Assembly (NCBI GenBank): GCA_004194705.1
Contig: SADC01000292.1
Span: 1 to 64,000 of the forward strand
DNA length: 64,000 bases
Source: Ditylenchus dipsaci
Lineage: Eukaryota; Nematoda; Chromadorea; Rhabditida; Anguinidae
Direction of reading: 5' to 3'
A program made the position numbers and the translations under genes. Under the pieces are notes generated by a model, which made no database searches, had not been told where the DNA came from, and was given only the letters and a program-made list of their open reading frames with translations. Shown here piece by piece: positions 43,600 through 53,279 of this stretch. The stretch's first letter is position 1. Each line of letters opens with the position of its first letter.

Positions 43600-45330
43600 C
43601 GATTACGTATTTGTAGCCTGATTACTGAGGTCGCGGCACAGAAAAATTGACTTAAATCGACTTTTCATGTAAAAAATGGAAAATTTCATGGAAAATTTTC
43701 CACTTTCCACGGAAAATTTACCTCGATTCATGGTCTTGGGTTTTTCTCGGAGTGGTTTCAGCAGTTGGGATGGTATGAGATAATTCACTGATGGCCTAAA
43801 AAATCTGGGATGGTTTAGGATTGTTCAGACACAATCTAAAAATTTCGAAAAAAACTTAAAATTTGTTTGAAAAAAGTTTCATTTTGGGAAATGTCTATGC
43901 CTTAATTGGGACCACTGAGGTTCGATGAAGACCACTGATAGTATAACTACTGAGGGTGTAACGCCTATGAGTATCACTGAGAAGAATTTCGCCAGAACAA
44001 AACCATACAAAGCTTTTCTGTCTTCAGCAAAAATTTTTTTTAGCAAATGTGCTTTTAGCAAAAAACCCACCCTGAAGCACAATTGTCAGCTCTAGTACGG
44101 GATGTATCAAGAATTTATACGTTTTGAGCGGCTATAAGTTTTTTCTAGGATGAATTCCGAAATTCGATAAACGTCATACAACTCAGAAAAAAATACATCT
44201 TTCGGCATATCTCACGTGGAAAAAAATATTCGACTAAATTCTGAAAATGCAAAAAATGCATTGAAAAATTGAGTGCAGCGGTGCGGATTTGCACCCGCAC
44301 TCGAACTCCTCACTTTCTCACTCCCGCGACGAGGAGGCAAATCCTCATTGGTACAGTCAAGTGCCGCACTGCGGTGATGCCGCTCTTAGTGCGGGAGTGC
44401 GGAGGTGCGGGTGCAGTGTGTACCCATGAGCTCTGATCTGCGCCCTCACTCCCTCATTGGGTTCCTAGCTTAACTTTGCTCAGAGCATTCATCTAGAAGT
44501 GGGTCAAAAACACAATGCAACAAACCGATTTTTAATCTAACACGTGTAAGAAGAAGCCTTAGGCTCAGGGTAGGCCAGCGCCTGTTTCGACAGGCTTAAA
44601 CTTGTGTCGCAAACTGTGAAAATTCAAAAAATTGAAAAAAGCCGTGAATTAAAAAATTTCCTAAAATTGCTCAAACGACTACGCACCGAAATTTGGTAGT
44701 ATCAATAGTTAACACCCGAAGCCTAATGGTGGAAGTCACTTTGCAAAAAAAATTAAAAAACCCCCCAAATTTACCTGCACCAGATGGCTGACCACTGGTC
44801 CCACTTCAAAGTTGACACTGTTCTGTTGTCGAAAAAACAAGTTTACCTCAAAACCGGGTGGAATAGTCACATAGTATTGGGTGAGGTAGGAATCTTCGCC
44901 TTGGTTTCTCATACTCTCATTTAGGGTTAGAGTCTGGTCTGTGCAACAGTAAAGTTTTGGTTTGGTCTGAAATTTTTTTTGTGGGAAGTCATCTGACTGG
45001 CAGAGGGGCGTGTTTCACAAAATCAGTTTTTTTAGCTGCAAGTTATAACTTTTCCTTTTTCAACTAAGCTAAAAAGGGCCAATTACAATCCACCACCCGC
45101 ACGAAGTTGGGTGTACTGGAATGGGGAATGTACAACGAATCATATTTTTTTTACTCGTTTACTTCTATTTTTCACTCGTTTTGCATCGAATCTAACATTG
45201 ACGACCTTATACTACTCTTAAAAACCAAGCAGAAAATTTGAAAAATTTGGATGAGAACGCATGTAAAACTTGGTCGAATAAGAAAAAAGTGGTGGTTGTA
45301 AGGGAGGCAGATAGCATAGAAATAAGAAAC
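43600..45330. other. Stretch without supported genes
   Basis: Mostly AT-rich unique-looking sequence. CCGCACTCC-type repeats occupy 44270-44470. I found no spliced frame that reads convincingly on either strand. Confidence 0.5.
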
Positions 45331-45339
45331 AGGCCTGGG

Positions 45340-46694
45340 CAGAGGTGGGCAAAGATCAGATCAGATCAGTTCAGATCAGATCAGATCGCCGAAGATCAGA
45401 TCAGATCAGATCAAGATCAGATCAGATCGGCATAATATTTTTTTTCTTTAATTTTGTCAAATTTGACACTTTAAGTCAAAATTTAGCGGCGAAACGTATT
45501 TTACACATAGTTGGGAAAGATCAGATCAATTTAGATCAGATCAGTTCAGATCAGTTCAGATCAGTTCAGATCAGTTCAGATCAGTTCAGATCAGTTCAGA
45601 TCGGGTCAGATCGGGTCAGATCGGGTCAGATCAGTTCAGATCGGTTGTTGATTACTGTGCAGAATTTCCGGTGAACACGATGGCGGGGCTCCTTTTTGCT
45701 ACAATCATTGATGAAGTAGGTGTAAAAGGGTTCGGGAGGTAACACATTGTGCAGGGTCAAAATCCAGCTGGGTACCCACAGGTTTTCAATTAATGCACCA
45801 TGATGGTCATACTACACCCACGCTCATAATATACCAAAATGACCGCCAGGAATTTAGCTTTTTGAAAATACTAACCATTGACTCTTTCGATTCGAAGGTT
45901 TAAGATAAATCACCACTTGTTTATTGGAGTAGCGATTTTCAAAACGCTCCATTCTTACTTTCTACAAGCAAAAAACTTTGTGCAGAGATAAAATATAGCT
46001 GAATAATCAAAACAAAAACAAAGAGCAGAATGTCACTGTCATTTTGGCTTTGAATGCAACTATAGTTCATTGTCAAGTTATGACAAAATGTGCAAAATTA
46101 ATATATAAGTTGTGACACAAATTTTTTATAACTTTTCTTCCGCTGGGAAAAAAATTGATTCTGACACTGCATTCGTGTTCAGCGTGGTCGATTTGCTTAT
46201 AAAACTTCTTTCAAAATTTCAGAGTCCCCGTCAAATTTTGATTTCCGCTCAAGACAATAAGATTGAAATTTTAAATTCAAATGTTAATTATCTTGAACGA
46301 AATTCAAAATTTGACAGTGACTCTGAAATTTCAAAAGAAGCTTTACTTTATGAAGACCATGCTGAACACGAATCCAGTGTCCGAATGAAAAGTTTTTCCA
46401 GCCGAAAAAAATCTACCGACAAAAGTTGTAATTAAATATATAGTTAAAAACACAATAAACCTTTCTTTTTGACTGCAAAATACGTTTCGCCGTAAAATTT
46501 TGACTTAAAGTGTCAAATTTGACAAAATTAAAGAAAAAAATGTAAGCCGATCTCAGCCGATCTGACCCGATCTGACCCGATCTGACCCGATCTGACCCGA
46601 TCTGACCCGATCTGACCCGATCTGACCGATCTGACCCGATCTGATCTGACCGATCTGAACTGATCTGAACTGATCTGATCTTTGCCCACCTCTG
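45340..46694. mobile_element. 1.36-kb hAT-type foldback, TSD GGCCTGGG
   Basis: GGCCTGGG lies at 45332-45339 and 46695-46702. Tips are CAGAGGTGGGCAAAGATCAG and its inverse, a classic hAT start. Arms are AGATCAGTTC/AGATCGGGTC arrays (45355-45430, 45515-45645) and the inverse GATCTGACCC array (46545-46685). Inner arms GTCAAATTTGACACTTTAAG and CGAAACG also mirror. The loop includes another small palindrome, 46145-46400, bearing the DSDTAFVFSVVDL word. No transposase was seen. Confidence 0.93.
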
Positions 46695-46702
46695 GGCCTG
46701 GG

Positions 46703-46775
46703 CAACCCGATAGCTCAAACGGTTAGAGCGCCGACTCGCAAGAAGGATATCGTGGGATCGCACTTTTTCCCAGGC
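46703..46775 (+). tRNA. tRNA-like sequence beside hAT insertion
   Basis: CCGATAGCTCAAACGGTTAGAGCGC contains a good A box and a GCTC/GAGC D stem. CTCGCAA could be an anticodon loop but its stem does not pair. GTGGGATCGCACT is a weak B box. CCCAGGCCT follows. I read it as a degenerate tRNA-derived sequence; the hAT foldback inserted within a few bases of its 5' side. Confidence 0.35.
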
Positions 46776-46829
46776 CTGTAAAAAAGCCGTACGCTTACTT
46801 GGTCCCCGACTTTTCTCCGTGTCGGGCAC

Positions 46830-47280
46830 GGGTATGCTCCTTTAATGACCATTTAAATTATTTCATTTGAAGAAAAAAATACATAGGAGGCTTTTTGCCC
46901 CATCGACTTCCCGCGAAAATGGATGACAGTATTTAAGCTAACTGGGAACCCTTCGATTCATAATTCCAATCTAAAAACAAAAAGAGATTGTGTATATAAA
47001 GCAGCTGCTTCACATATAACACAATCCAAAATAAACGGAAAAAATTTGTTTTAACAAGTTTTTATCAAAAATGTGACTATTTTTCTGTGTAACCCTGTAA
47101 ATAACTACTGTCTGAAAAGGGTGGTCCATCGAAAATAAATATATTCAAAGAAAATTAGCTGCTATGTCTCTTTGATCTTTCCATGTCATGTAAAACCTTC
47201 GGTTCAGTACCCCTTTTAAGTTTACCTTTTCGGTCCCGTAAATCAATCCGAATGAAATTAGTGCCTAGGTATTGAAGATA
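46830..47280. other. Stretch without supported genes
   Basis: AT-rich sequence. CTCCTTTAATGACC at 46830 resembles the end of the TTAAAGGACC family. No gene was seen. Confidence 0.5.
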
Positions 47281-47598
47281 CAGGGTGTGTCAAGAAATTT
47301 TAGGGTTTTTTAATGGCTGTAACTTTTTCAAAGAGCGATTTTGGAAATTCTGTTTTCAGCAATCGATTTTTCTCGCCGACAATATTTTTTAGTGTATTTT
47401 CTTTTTCTCTGAAATCTTAGTCAAAAACGCGAGGGTTGGGCATTTATTAGAGTTGGGCGATTAATAGAGTGAATACGGTATACACTGAAAAAATATTGTT
47501 GGCCAGAGAAATCGATTGGTGAACACAGAATTTTGGAAATCGCTCTTTGAAAAAAGTTACGGCCATTTTAAAACCCTAAAATTTCTTGACACGGCCTG
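47281..47598. mobile_element. 318-bp TA-flanked mariner-like MITE
   Basis: The ends CAGGGTGTGTCAAGAAAT and ATTTCTTGACACGGCCTG are inverted, with TA outside (47279-47280, 47599-47600). Arms of about 110 bp (GAGCGATTTTGGAAATTCTG and inverse) mirror. A CCGTATTTTCTCTAAT-type tip sits off-centre in the loop. Confidence 0.85.
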
Positions 47599-47904
47599 TA
47601 CTTTTAATAGGATGTAAAATTTTATTTTTGGTAAAAGCCCAATAACAACAGAGAAACGTGTCACATTTTTTATAACATGCAGGACGAAACTAAGCACTTC
47701 TTACCAGTGTTGAGAACTCGTACTCGTACTACGAGTACGATGTACGAGCAGCTGTAAAACAGAAGTACGAGTGCGAGTATGGACAGAAAAAATAAAGAGG
47801 TACGTGTACGAGGACAAGAGTAACTAGGAGTACGAGTACGAAGAGAAAGCTGAAGTACGAGTGCCATTTTTGTTCTTGACTATTTTTGAGTAGAACTTAT
47901 TATG

Positions 47905-48058
47905 CAGTCGACTATCGATTTAGTGTACACCTGGATTAAATCATTTCAGCCGGCGGTTAATTAAAATGACTAGAGTGAACACTCGATTCAGTGTACACTC
48001 GATTTAGTGTACACCTGGAGCCGGTCACCAGGGTGTACACTAAATCAGGAGTTGACTG
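47905..48058. mobile_element. CAGTCGAC-tipped MITE
   Basis: CAGTCGACTATCGATTTAGT and CACTAAATCAGGAGTTGACTG are inverted tips, with GTGTACAC words repeated inside. It belongs to the CAGTCGA-tipped group; TA is present on the right (48059-48060) and altered on the left. Confidence 0.7.
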
Positions 48059-48774
48059 TAAAAGCATTATTTTGTAAATGATAAAAGCTTTTCAAAGACA
48101 CAATTTCCTATTTGTCTTTCAAATTTTCTGATTACCGTAAACGGAGACCACGGCCCCTCAAAATTTGAATCTTAGTGCATTAGGAGAAATTGGCGCCAAA
48201 CTCAAAACTATCAATAATGGTCAATTTTATACCTTTTTGTTTTGTGCTTCTCATTTGATTTTTTTCCGTTCCAGTTTAACATGCATATAACCGAAAAATT
48301 CCTCGCATTTTGGGCTTTCGAATGAGCCATCACTTGCCCATAAAACATGTAAAATTTCAAAATTATAAATAATTTCGATAAAAATCTTCAAAGATATTTT
48401 TTCATTTAGTTGACTTGATTGAGATCCTAGCACATTTTTTTGTCAGATTTTTTTGAAACGCAACTGGAGGCCCTATAGACGAGTTAATTTGCTGCATTTT
48501 AGTACCAAGGAAGTATGCAAAAAATGCAAATTTAAGGTACCTTATGCAAAGTTAGATGGAAAACGCAAAAACCCCTATTTTTACTCGAGAAAATGCCAGT
48601 TGTTTGCTTCAAACGATCTCTAGTTTTCCAAATTCTGATTTTACGAAAATCGTTCTGACTTTTCTGGTGCCTGAATACACAGGCTACATTTTGCTATAAA
48701 GATCGTGTGAAAAACTCTGTGGTTTTGCACTTTTTGTCTGTCGTTTATTACAGTATATTTTTTTGCATTTTCAG

Positions 48775-49531
48775 GCAAGCCTAATGCTCCGAACAAGACA
48801 CGCTACTGCAGTGCAGAAAGAGCCAGAAACAAAGCAAGCTAGCATTCTAAGGACTTCTGAAGCAAGAAGGGCTCTGATGGAAGCAAGAAGTGCCAAGATG
48901 AGCGCCAAAGAGATGCCAAGCTTTCGTTGAAAATTGATGCGCTCAGCCGCTCCAATCTGATCAACGTCTCGCCAATCACTCAGTCGGTCGTTTTTTTGAT
49001 TCTTTGGTGGGTCGTGCGTTGCGCCATCGTAAGGGAATAAAGCTGTAAGGGAGGCTGAAACTGCTCATATGGTAAGTCATAAGCTCGTTGTAGTATAGTA
49101 GACGCTTAGATTAACTGCAACCCGAGGGATCGTCCTTGAGGGATGTTGATTTAGAGTCTCATTAATCCGAATGGCTTGAGAATTGACTTTTTCAGCTGCG
49201 TGAGTCAATGAACAATGATCCTGGTTTTCTGAAGTTGCGCAAGATCCGTGCAGTCCAGAAGATAGCCAAGATTGTGTCATCCGCCTCATCTAATCTCGTT
49301 TTCCCTCCGTCGGATGGCCTCATGTAAGTTTTGTTGCTGTGAATTTCCATTTTCAGGTGCGAAACAATCTTATTCAGGCTCAACATCGTCCATAATGACT
49401 GTTTGGATATCTTCCATAGCAAGGATGCCAAGAAGCGTTGTTGAAGAAGGATAATATTTCAGGAAAATGTTGTAAATGAATCCAATGTTGCGTTATATCG
49501 TACATTTACTTTTGAGTTTCCGCAAAATAAA
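48775..49531 (+). pseudogene. PHB2: Prohibitin-2-like fragment, copy 2
   Basis: Prohibitin-2 is a mitochondrial inner-membrane scaffold subunit. Exon 2 (49196-49323) encodes LRESMNNDPGFLKLRKIRAV then QKIAKIVSSASSN and VFPPSDGLM, matching the family's C-terminal NPGYIKLRKIRAAQ region. Exon 1 (48775-49071, acceptor GCATTTTCAG, donor ATG|GTAAGT) ends in AVREAETAHM, the expected AEGEAEAAKM segment. Its earlier part (EARRALMEARSAKMSAKE, then DAKLSLKIDALSRSN) needs at least two frame changes and fits poorly. Exon 3 (49357-49444) is open but unlike prohibitin. AATAAA lies at 49526-49531. The N-terminal membrane anchor and PHB domain are missing, so this is a captured 3' fragment inside a transposon. 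Confidence 0.7.
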
Positions 49532-50539
49532 TGTTATTTTGGTACCATTGCATGAATCTGGTGATTTAAGATAGTTGCGGGGGCATAGTTGTGCTGTGTT
49601 TTTGATCTAATTTTTGTTGGCCATTCGTTTCTATGGCATTTTTATAGTTTTCGTAAATCTAGCAAAATGTGATTTCAGTACTGCCAAACCATCATCAGAA
49701 TGCTTGAATTAGTCCAGAAAACAAGTTTTAGAATTTTTCGTCAAAATTTGCGTATCGTAGTCAATAAACACTGAAAATTATAGAAAATATGGGAAAATTC
49801 AAGCAAAGTATCTGAAAGCTAAAAATTGTTTAGAAAACGCAGAAAAAGTTTTTTTGAAATTCTTGGCGTTTTGTTTATTTTAAATGCCTTAGAATGCAGT
49901 TTTTGAGGGCCGTGAGACCCCTACAGTTAACGTTTTTCAAATTTGCATTGCTTTTTTAACCCCAATATTGTTTATTTTTCGAAACGGACGACCACTCATT
50001 TTGTAGAGTTTGTGAAGCTCTGCAAAATGAGTGGTCGTCCATTCTGAAAATAAACAATATTCGGTTAAAAAAGCAACGCAAATTTGAAAAACGTTAACTG
50101 TAGGGTCTCCGTTTATTAGAGTATTTACGGTAATTTTCTTTAATAATGGCCTTTAACCTTTCTTTCTTTTGCCTTAGCTTGACCACCACATCCTTCAGAT
50201 AGGCATCAATTGCAGCCTAGATGCTTGTCTCCTCGTCATCAAAAATCACGACTTGTGCACATTCCATTGCGAAATTTGTGAAAGATTTGGAGAGTACGAA
50301 TTTTTTATTCAAGTACGAGTACAGCATGAGTTTTTACTCAAGTACGAGTAAAGTACGTGTACTAGTACGAGTACGAGCCCTTTAAAGCTTGTACTACGAG
50401 TACGAGCCCTTTTAAAGCTCGTACTACGAGTACGAGTAAGGCGATGCGAGTGTTAATACGATGCGAGTACGAAGTAAAAAAAATACGTGTACGAAGTACG
50501 AGTACGAGAATTTCGGAAAATTCCAACACTGCTTCTTAC

Positions 50540-51108
50540 ACACTTAAACGTTTCTTCAAGTTGTGTTTGCCTGAATACATTAGTCAATTGCGCATGGGTG
50601 TGCAAGATACCATCAGAACAAACAGAGCCTGATTCAAGACTCGTAATGGTTTCTCCATTTTAATCGAAGAAAGTTTCGAACAAATGCCTTGCTATTTTTT
50701 CATGTTTCGGAACGTTTTCCAGAAAAAACACGCTCCCAAATAGGGAAAGGTCTACGCATCAAAAACATTTAAAGAGTTGAATAATTCTTCCATAAAAGAT
50801 CTATTTTTGGAGGAATTATTACAGTCGAAGTCATTGACCGAGGCGTCATCAAGACATCCACTAAAGTTCGACTTTCAGCTGACTCTGACCATCTTATACC
50901 TCGAATTTTGAAGTCTTTTTCCGGTTGTATTTGGTCAGTCAAGACAAGAAAAAAATTCAAATACCACGACATCAAATTTTTAGAAAGAGTGTTGATCAAA
51001 ACACAAGTAAAAGGTTTTGAAAATCGGCGTACAAAAGGGTCTGACTGTGCCGGACCCTACCAACTTCAATAATTGACCGAGGCGTCATTAAAGAAAACCA
51101 TACACAAA
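50540..51108. other. Spacer downstream of TXNDC9
   Basis: No gene is supported. ATTGACCGAGGCGTCATCAA (50833) recurs as ATTGACCGAGGCGTCATTAA (51073), a short direct repeat about 240 bp apart. The stretch is less repetitive than its surroundings, and 50820-50970 reads as plausible protein in short frames only. Confidence 0.4.
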
Positions 51109-51251
51109 TTTATTCACAGCTCCCGTTCGCAATACTTGGCAAACAACTGAATAAAATAATTTATGGCATACTGAAAGCAAATTAACAACACGAACAAACC
51201 ACAACACTTTCGGCAGAGAGATCTTTGAGTAACAGTATCCTTGAAGCCACT

Positions 51252-52063
51252 TCACCAGTCATCTCCATCATCTGAATTGCTGGACTCTCTGTCACGAATA
51301 ATCTTCTTGGGCAAATTCTTGATAACTGCATTGGTTTTTTTCTTGGATGAAGGCAATCCTTGGCTCTCGATAACTCCTGACTTCAGCAATCGGTTCTCTA
51401 CTTGTTCCAGTTTGACGTCATCAGAGGTGCCAAATTCCTCGTAGACGCGAATGAAGTCCACCATCTTGGCATCGATAGCAATTCCGATTGTAGGCGTTTT
51501 CCTTATGTTCAGACGTTTGATCAGAAATGGAACCTGAATCACCTCATTCGAAACTCCAATCATCGCAGACTTCAAAATTTAAACACACCTTTTCAGCATT
51601 GGCTTTGACAAATCGAGTGGAAAAGTGTTTGGCAGCAAGCTTAGTCAAGAGCATATCCATCACCTTAGATTTCATGCTAGACTGGTCATAGAAGTGGCAC
51701 ACTATCCTCGATGACTTTTTGGTAGCTAAATAAATTAATTAGTGGGGCTGGAAGCGATAAAAGATTCAGGGGATATACCTTCAAAGAACTCGCGCTCGTC
51801 AGTCAATTCCTCCAGTTTGCCATGTCCAATCGAGCCCAATTCCTAGAAAAAAGATTTAGTACCCTGATAAATCGCATAACAAGGAAACTCACTTCCTTGC
51901 GTTTCTGCATATTTCGCATTTCCAGCATCCTTTTTCTTCTGAGCTCTTCCAGGGCGGATTCATCAGATTTTTGATTGTCCAAAGCCACCAACTCTTGATC
52001 CAACTTTTCTTCCACTATTTTTGCCGTTCTCAATAGCTCTTCAGCGAATCTGTTATCAGCCAT
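51252..52063 (-). CDS. TXNDC9: Thioredoxin domain-containing protein 9 (phosducin-like)
   Basis: TXNDC9 (yeast Plp1-type) is a cytosolic co-factor of the CCT chaperonin in actin and tubulin folding. Four exons (51893-52063, 51779-51842, 51589-51725, 51252-51533) join in frame to 217 residues, close to the usual 226. Introns are 49-56 bp. Residues 1-57 form a charged helix (VEEKLDQELVALDN, then LRRKRMLEMRNMQKRKE). GHGKLEELTDEREFFE follows, then a thioredoxin-like fold with IVCHFYDQ (C88, no CXXC, as in the family), FVKANAEKVPFLIKRL and the cis-proline turn TPT (137-139). The acidic tail is NSDDGDDW. AATAAA lies at 51109-51114. A 1.2-kb palindrome begins 15 bp before the ATG, so any native promoter must be inside or beyond it. 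Confidence 0.95.
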
Positions 52064-52078
52064 TTCTGAAAACAAATA

Positions 52079-53277
52079 CAGTAGCGGACAAAAAAAATTG
52101 AACACATGGTTACATTTATAAATCGTGAAAGTTTTGGAATTTTCCTGCGTGTTGAAAGTTCTGTTAAAGGCAAAGATGTAGCATTTTTCTTCCTCTTTCA
52201 AATGCTCAGTTCAATTTTTTAATTGTCAGGCTTTGACATCGTTGTAAATTCATTTTTCTGATACGAGTCCATTTTATACCGGACAAAAAAAATTGAACAG
52301 GCAACCGCAATAAACAGAAACCGCAATAATCTCAGAAATTCATTTATTTCACACTATTATTTCGTAGCCCTGTTTCTTAGCTACAATTTGGTGGGTCAAA
52401 CTTCTATTTTTGATAATTATGGAAAAAGTTATGACCATCAACATGAAAGTGTCAATTTCTAGTCAAAATAAAGAAAAATCTAAGGAAAATGACTGTTTAG
52501 CCACATAAATAATAGCTTTTCTCAAAGAAATGTCGGTGAAAATATGACATCCATTGCACCATTCGAAAGCTCTTTGATTTCTCTACAAAATAACACGTCG
52601 ACTGTTTTTTAGAAAAAATACAGGGCTGAGAAACGGACAGTTGAAGTTACAAAAAGTGAAAAACCCCTCTTTTTGCCTTATTTTTAGCGTTTTTTTGTCT
52701 TGTCTAAATTCAACTGTCCGTTTCTCAGCCTGTATTTTTTCTAAAAAAACAGTCGACGTGTTATTTTGTAGAGAAATCAAAGAGCTTTCGAATGGTGCAA
52801 TGGATGTCATATTTTCACCGACATTTCTTTGAGAAAAGCTATTATTTATGTGGCTAAACAGTCATTTTCCTTAGATTTTTCTTTATTTTGACTAGAAATT
52901 GACACTTTCATGTTGATGGTCATAACTTTTTCCATAATTATCAAAAATAGAAGTTTGACCCACCAAATTGTAGCTAAGAAACAGGGCTACGAAATAATAG
53001 TGTGAAATAAATGAATTTTTGAGATTATTGCGGTTTCTGTTTATTGCGGTTGCCTGTTCAATTTTTTTTGTCCGGGTATAAAATGGACTCGTATCAGAAA
53101 AATGAATTTACAACGATGTCAAAGCCTGACAATTAAAAATTGAACTGAGCATTTGAAAGAGGAAGAAAAATGCTACATCTTTGCCTTTAACAGAACTTTC
53201 AACACGCAGGAAAAATTCCAAAACTTTCACGATTTATAAAATGTAACCATGTGTTCAATTTTTTTTGTCCGCTACTG
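52079..53277. mobile_element. 1.2-kb near-perfect foldback, TA duplication
   Basis: TA lies at 52077-52078 and 53278-53279. The ends are CAGTAGCGGACAAAAAAAAT and its inverse. Arms of about 570 bp (52079-52648, 52708-53277) are almost identical, with only scattered single-base differences. A second CCGGACAAAAAAAATTGAAC word lies inside each arm. Only about 60 bp separates the arms. It has no coding capacity. Tc1/mariner-like by tip and TA target. Such identity implies a recent insertion or arm conversion, and any read-through transcript would form a long double-stranded RNA. Confidence 0.93.
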
Positions 53278-53279
53278 TA

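Larger units (their letters stand above)
47705..50531. mobile_element. 2.8-kb hAT-type element, TSD CTTCTTAC, nested, prohibitin cargo
   Basis: CTTCTTAC lies at 47697-47704 and 50532-50539. Tips are CAGTGTTGAGAACTCGTAC and the inverse ending AATTCCAACACTG. Arms are GTACGA/TCGTAC arrays (47715-47865, 50290-50515). Nested inside are a CAGTCGACT element (47905-48058), a foldback with TTACCGTAAACGGAGACC tips (about 48130-50131) that carries the prohibitin-like exons, and a hairpin at 49920-50103 (ACTCATTTTGTAGAG). Confidence 0.9.

Noticed and set aside
45345..45674. Open frame of repeated SDQFRSVQI residues
   Set aside because: It is a translation of the AGATCAGTTC array in the arm of a hAT-type foldback; the inverted array at 46545-46685 gives the same artefact on the other strand.
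50769..50999. Minus-strand open frame ending before TXNDC9 downstream region
   Set aside because: No splice or start support and no recognisable motif; left as spacer.
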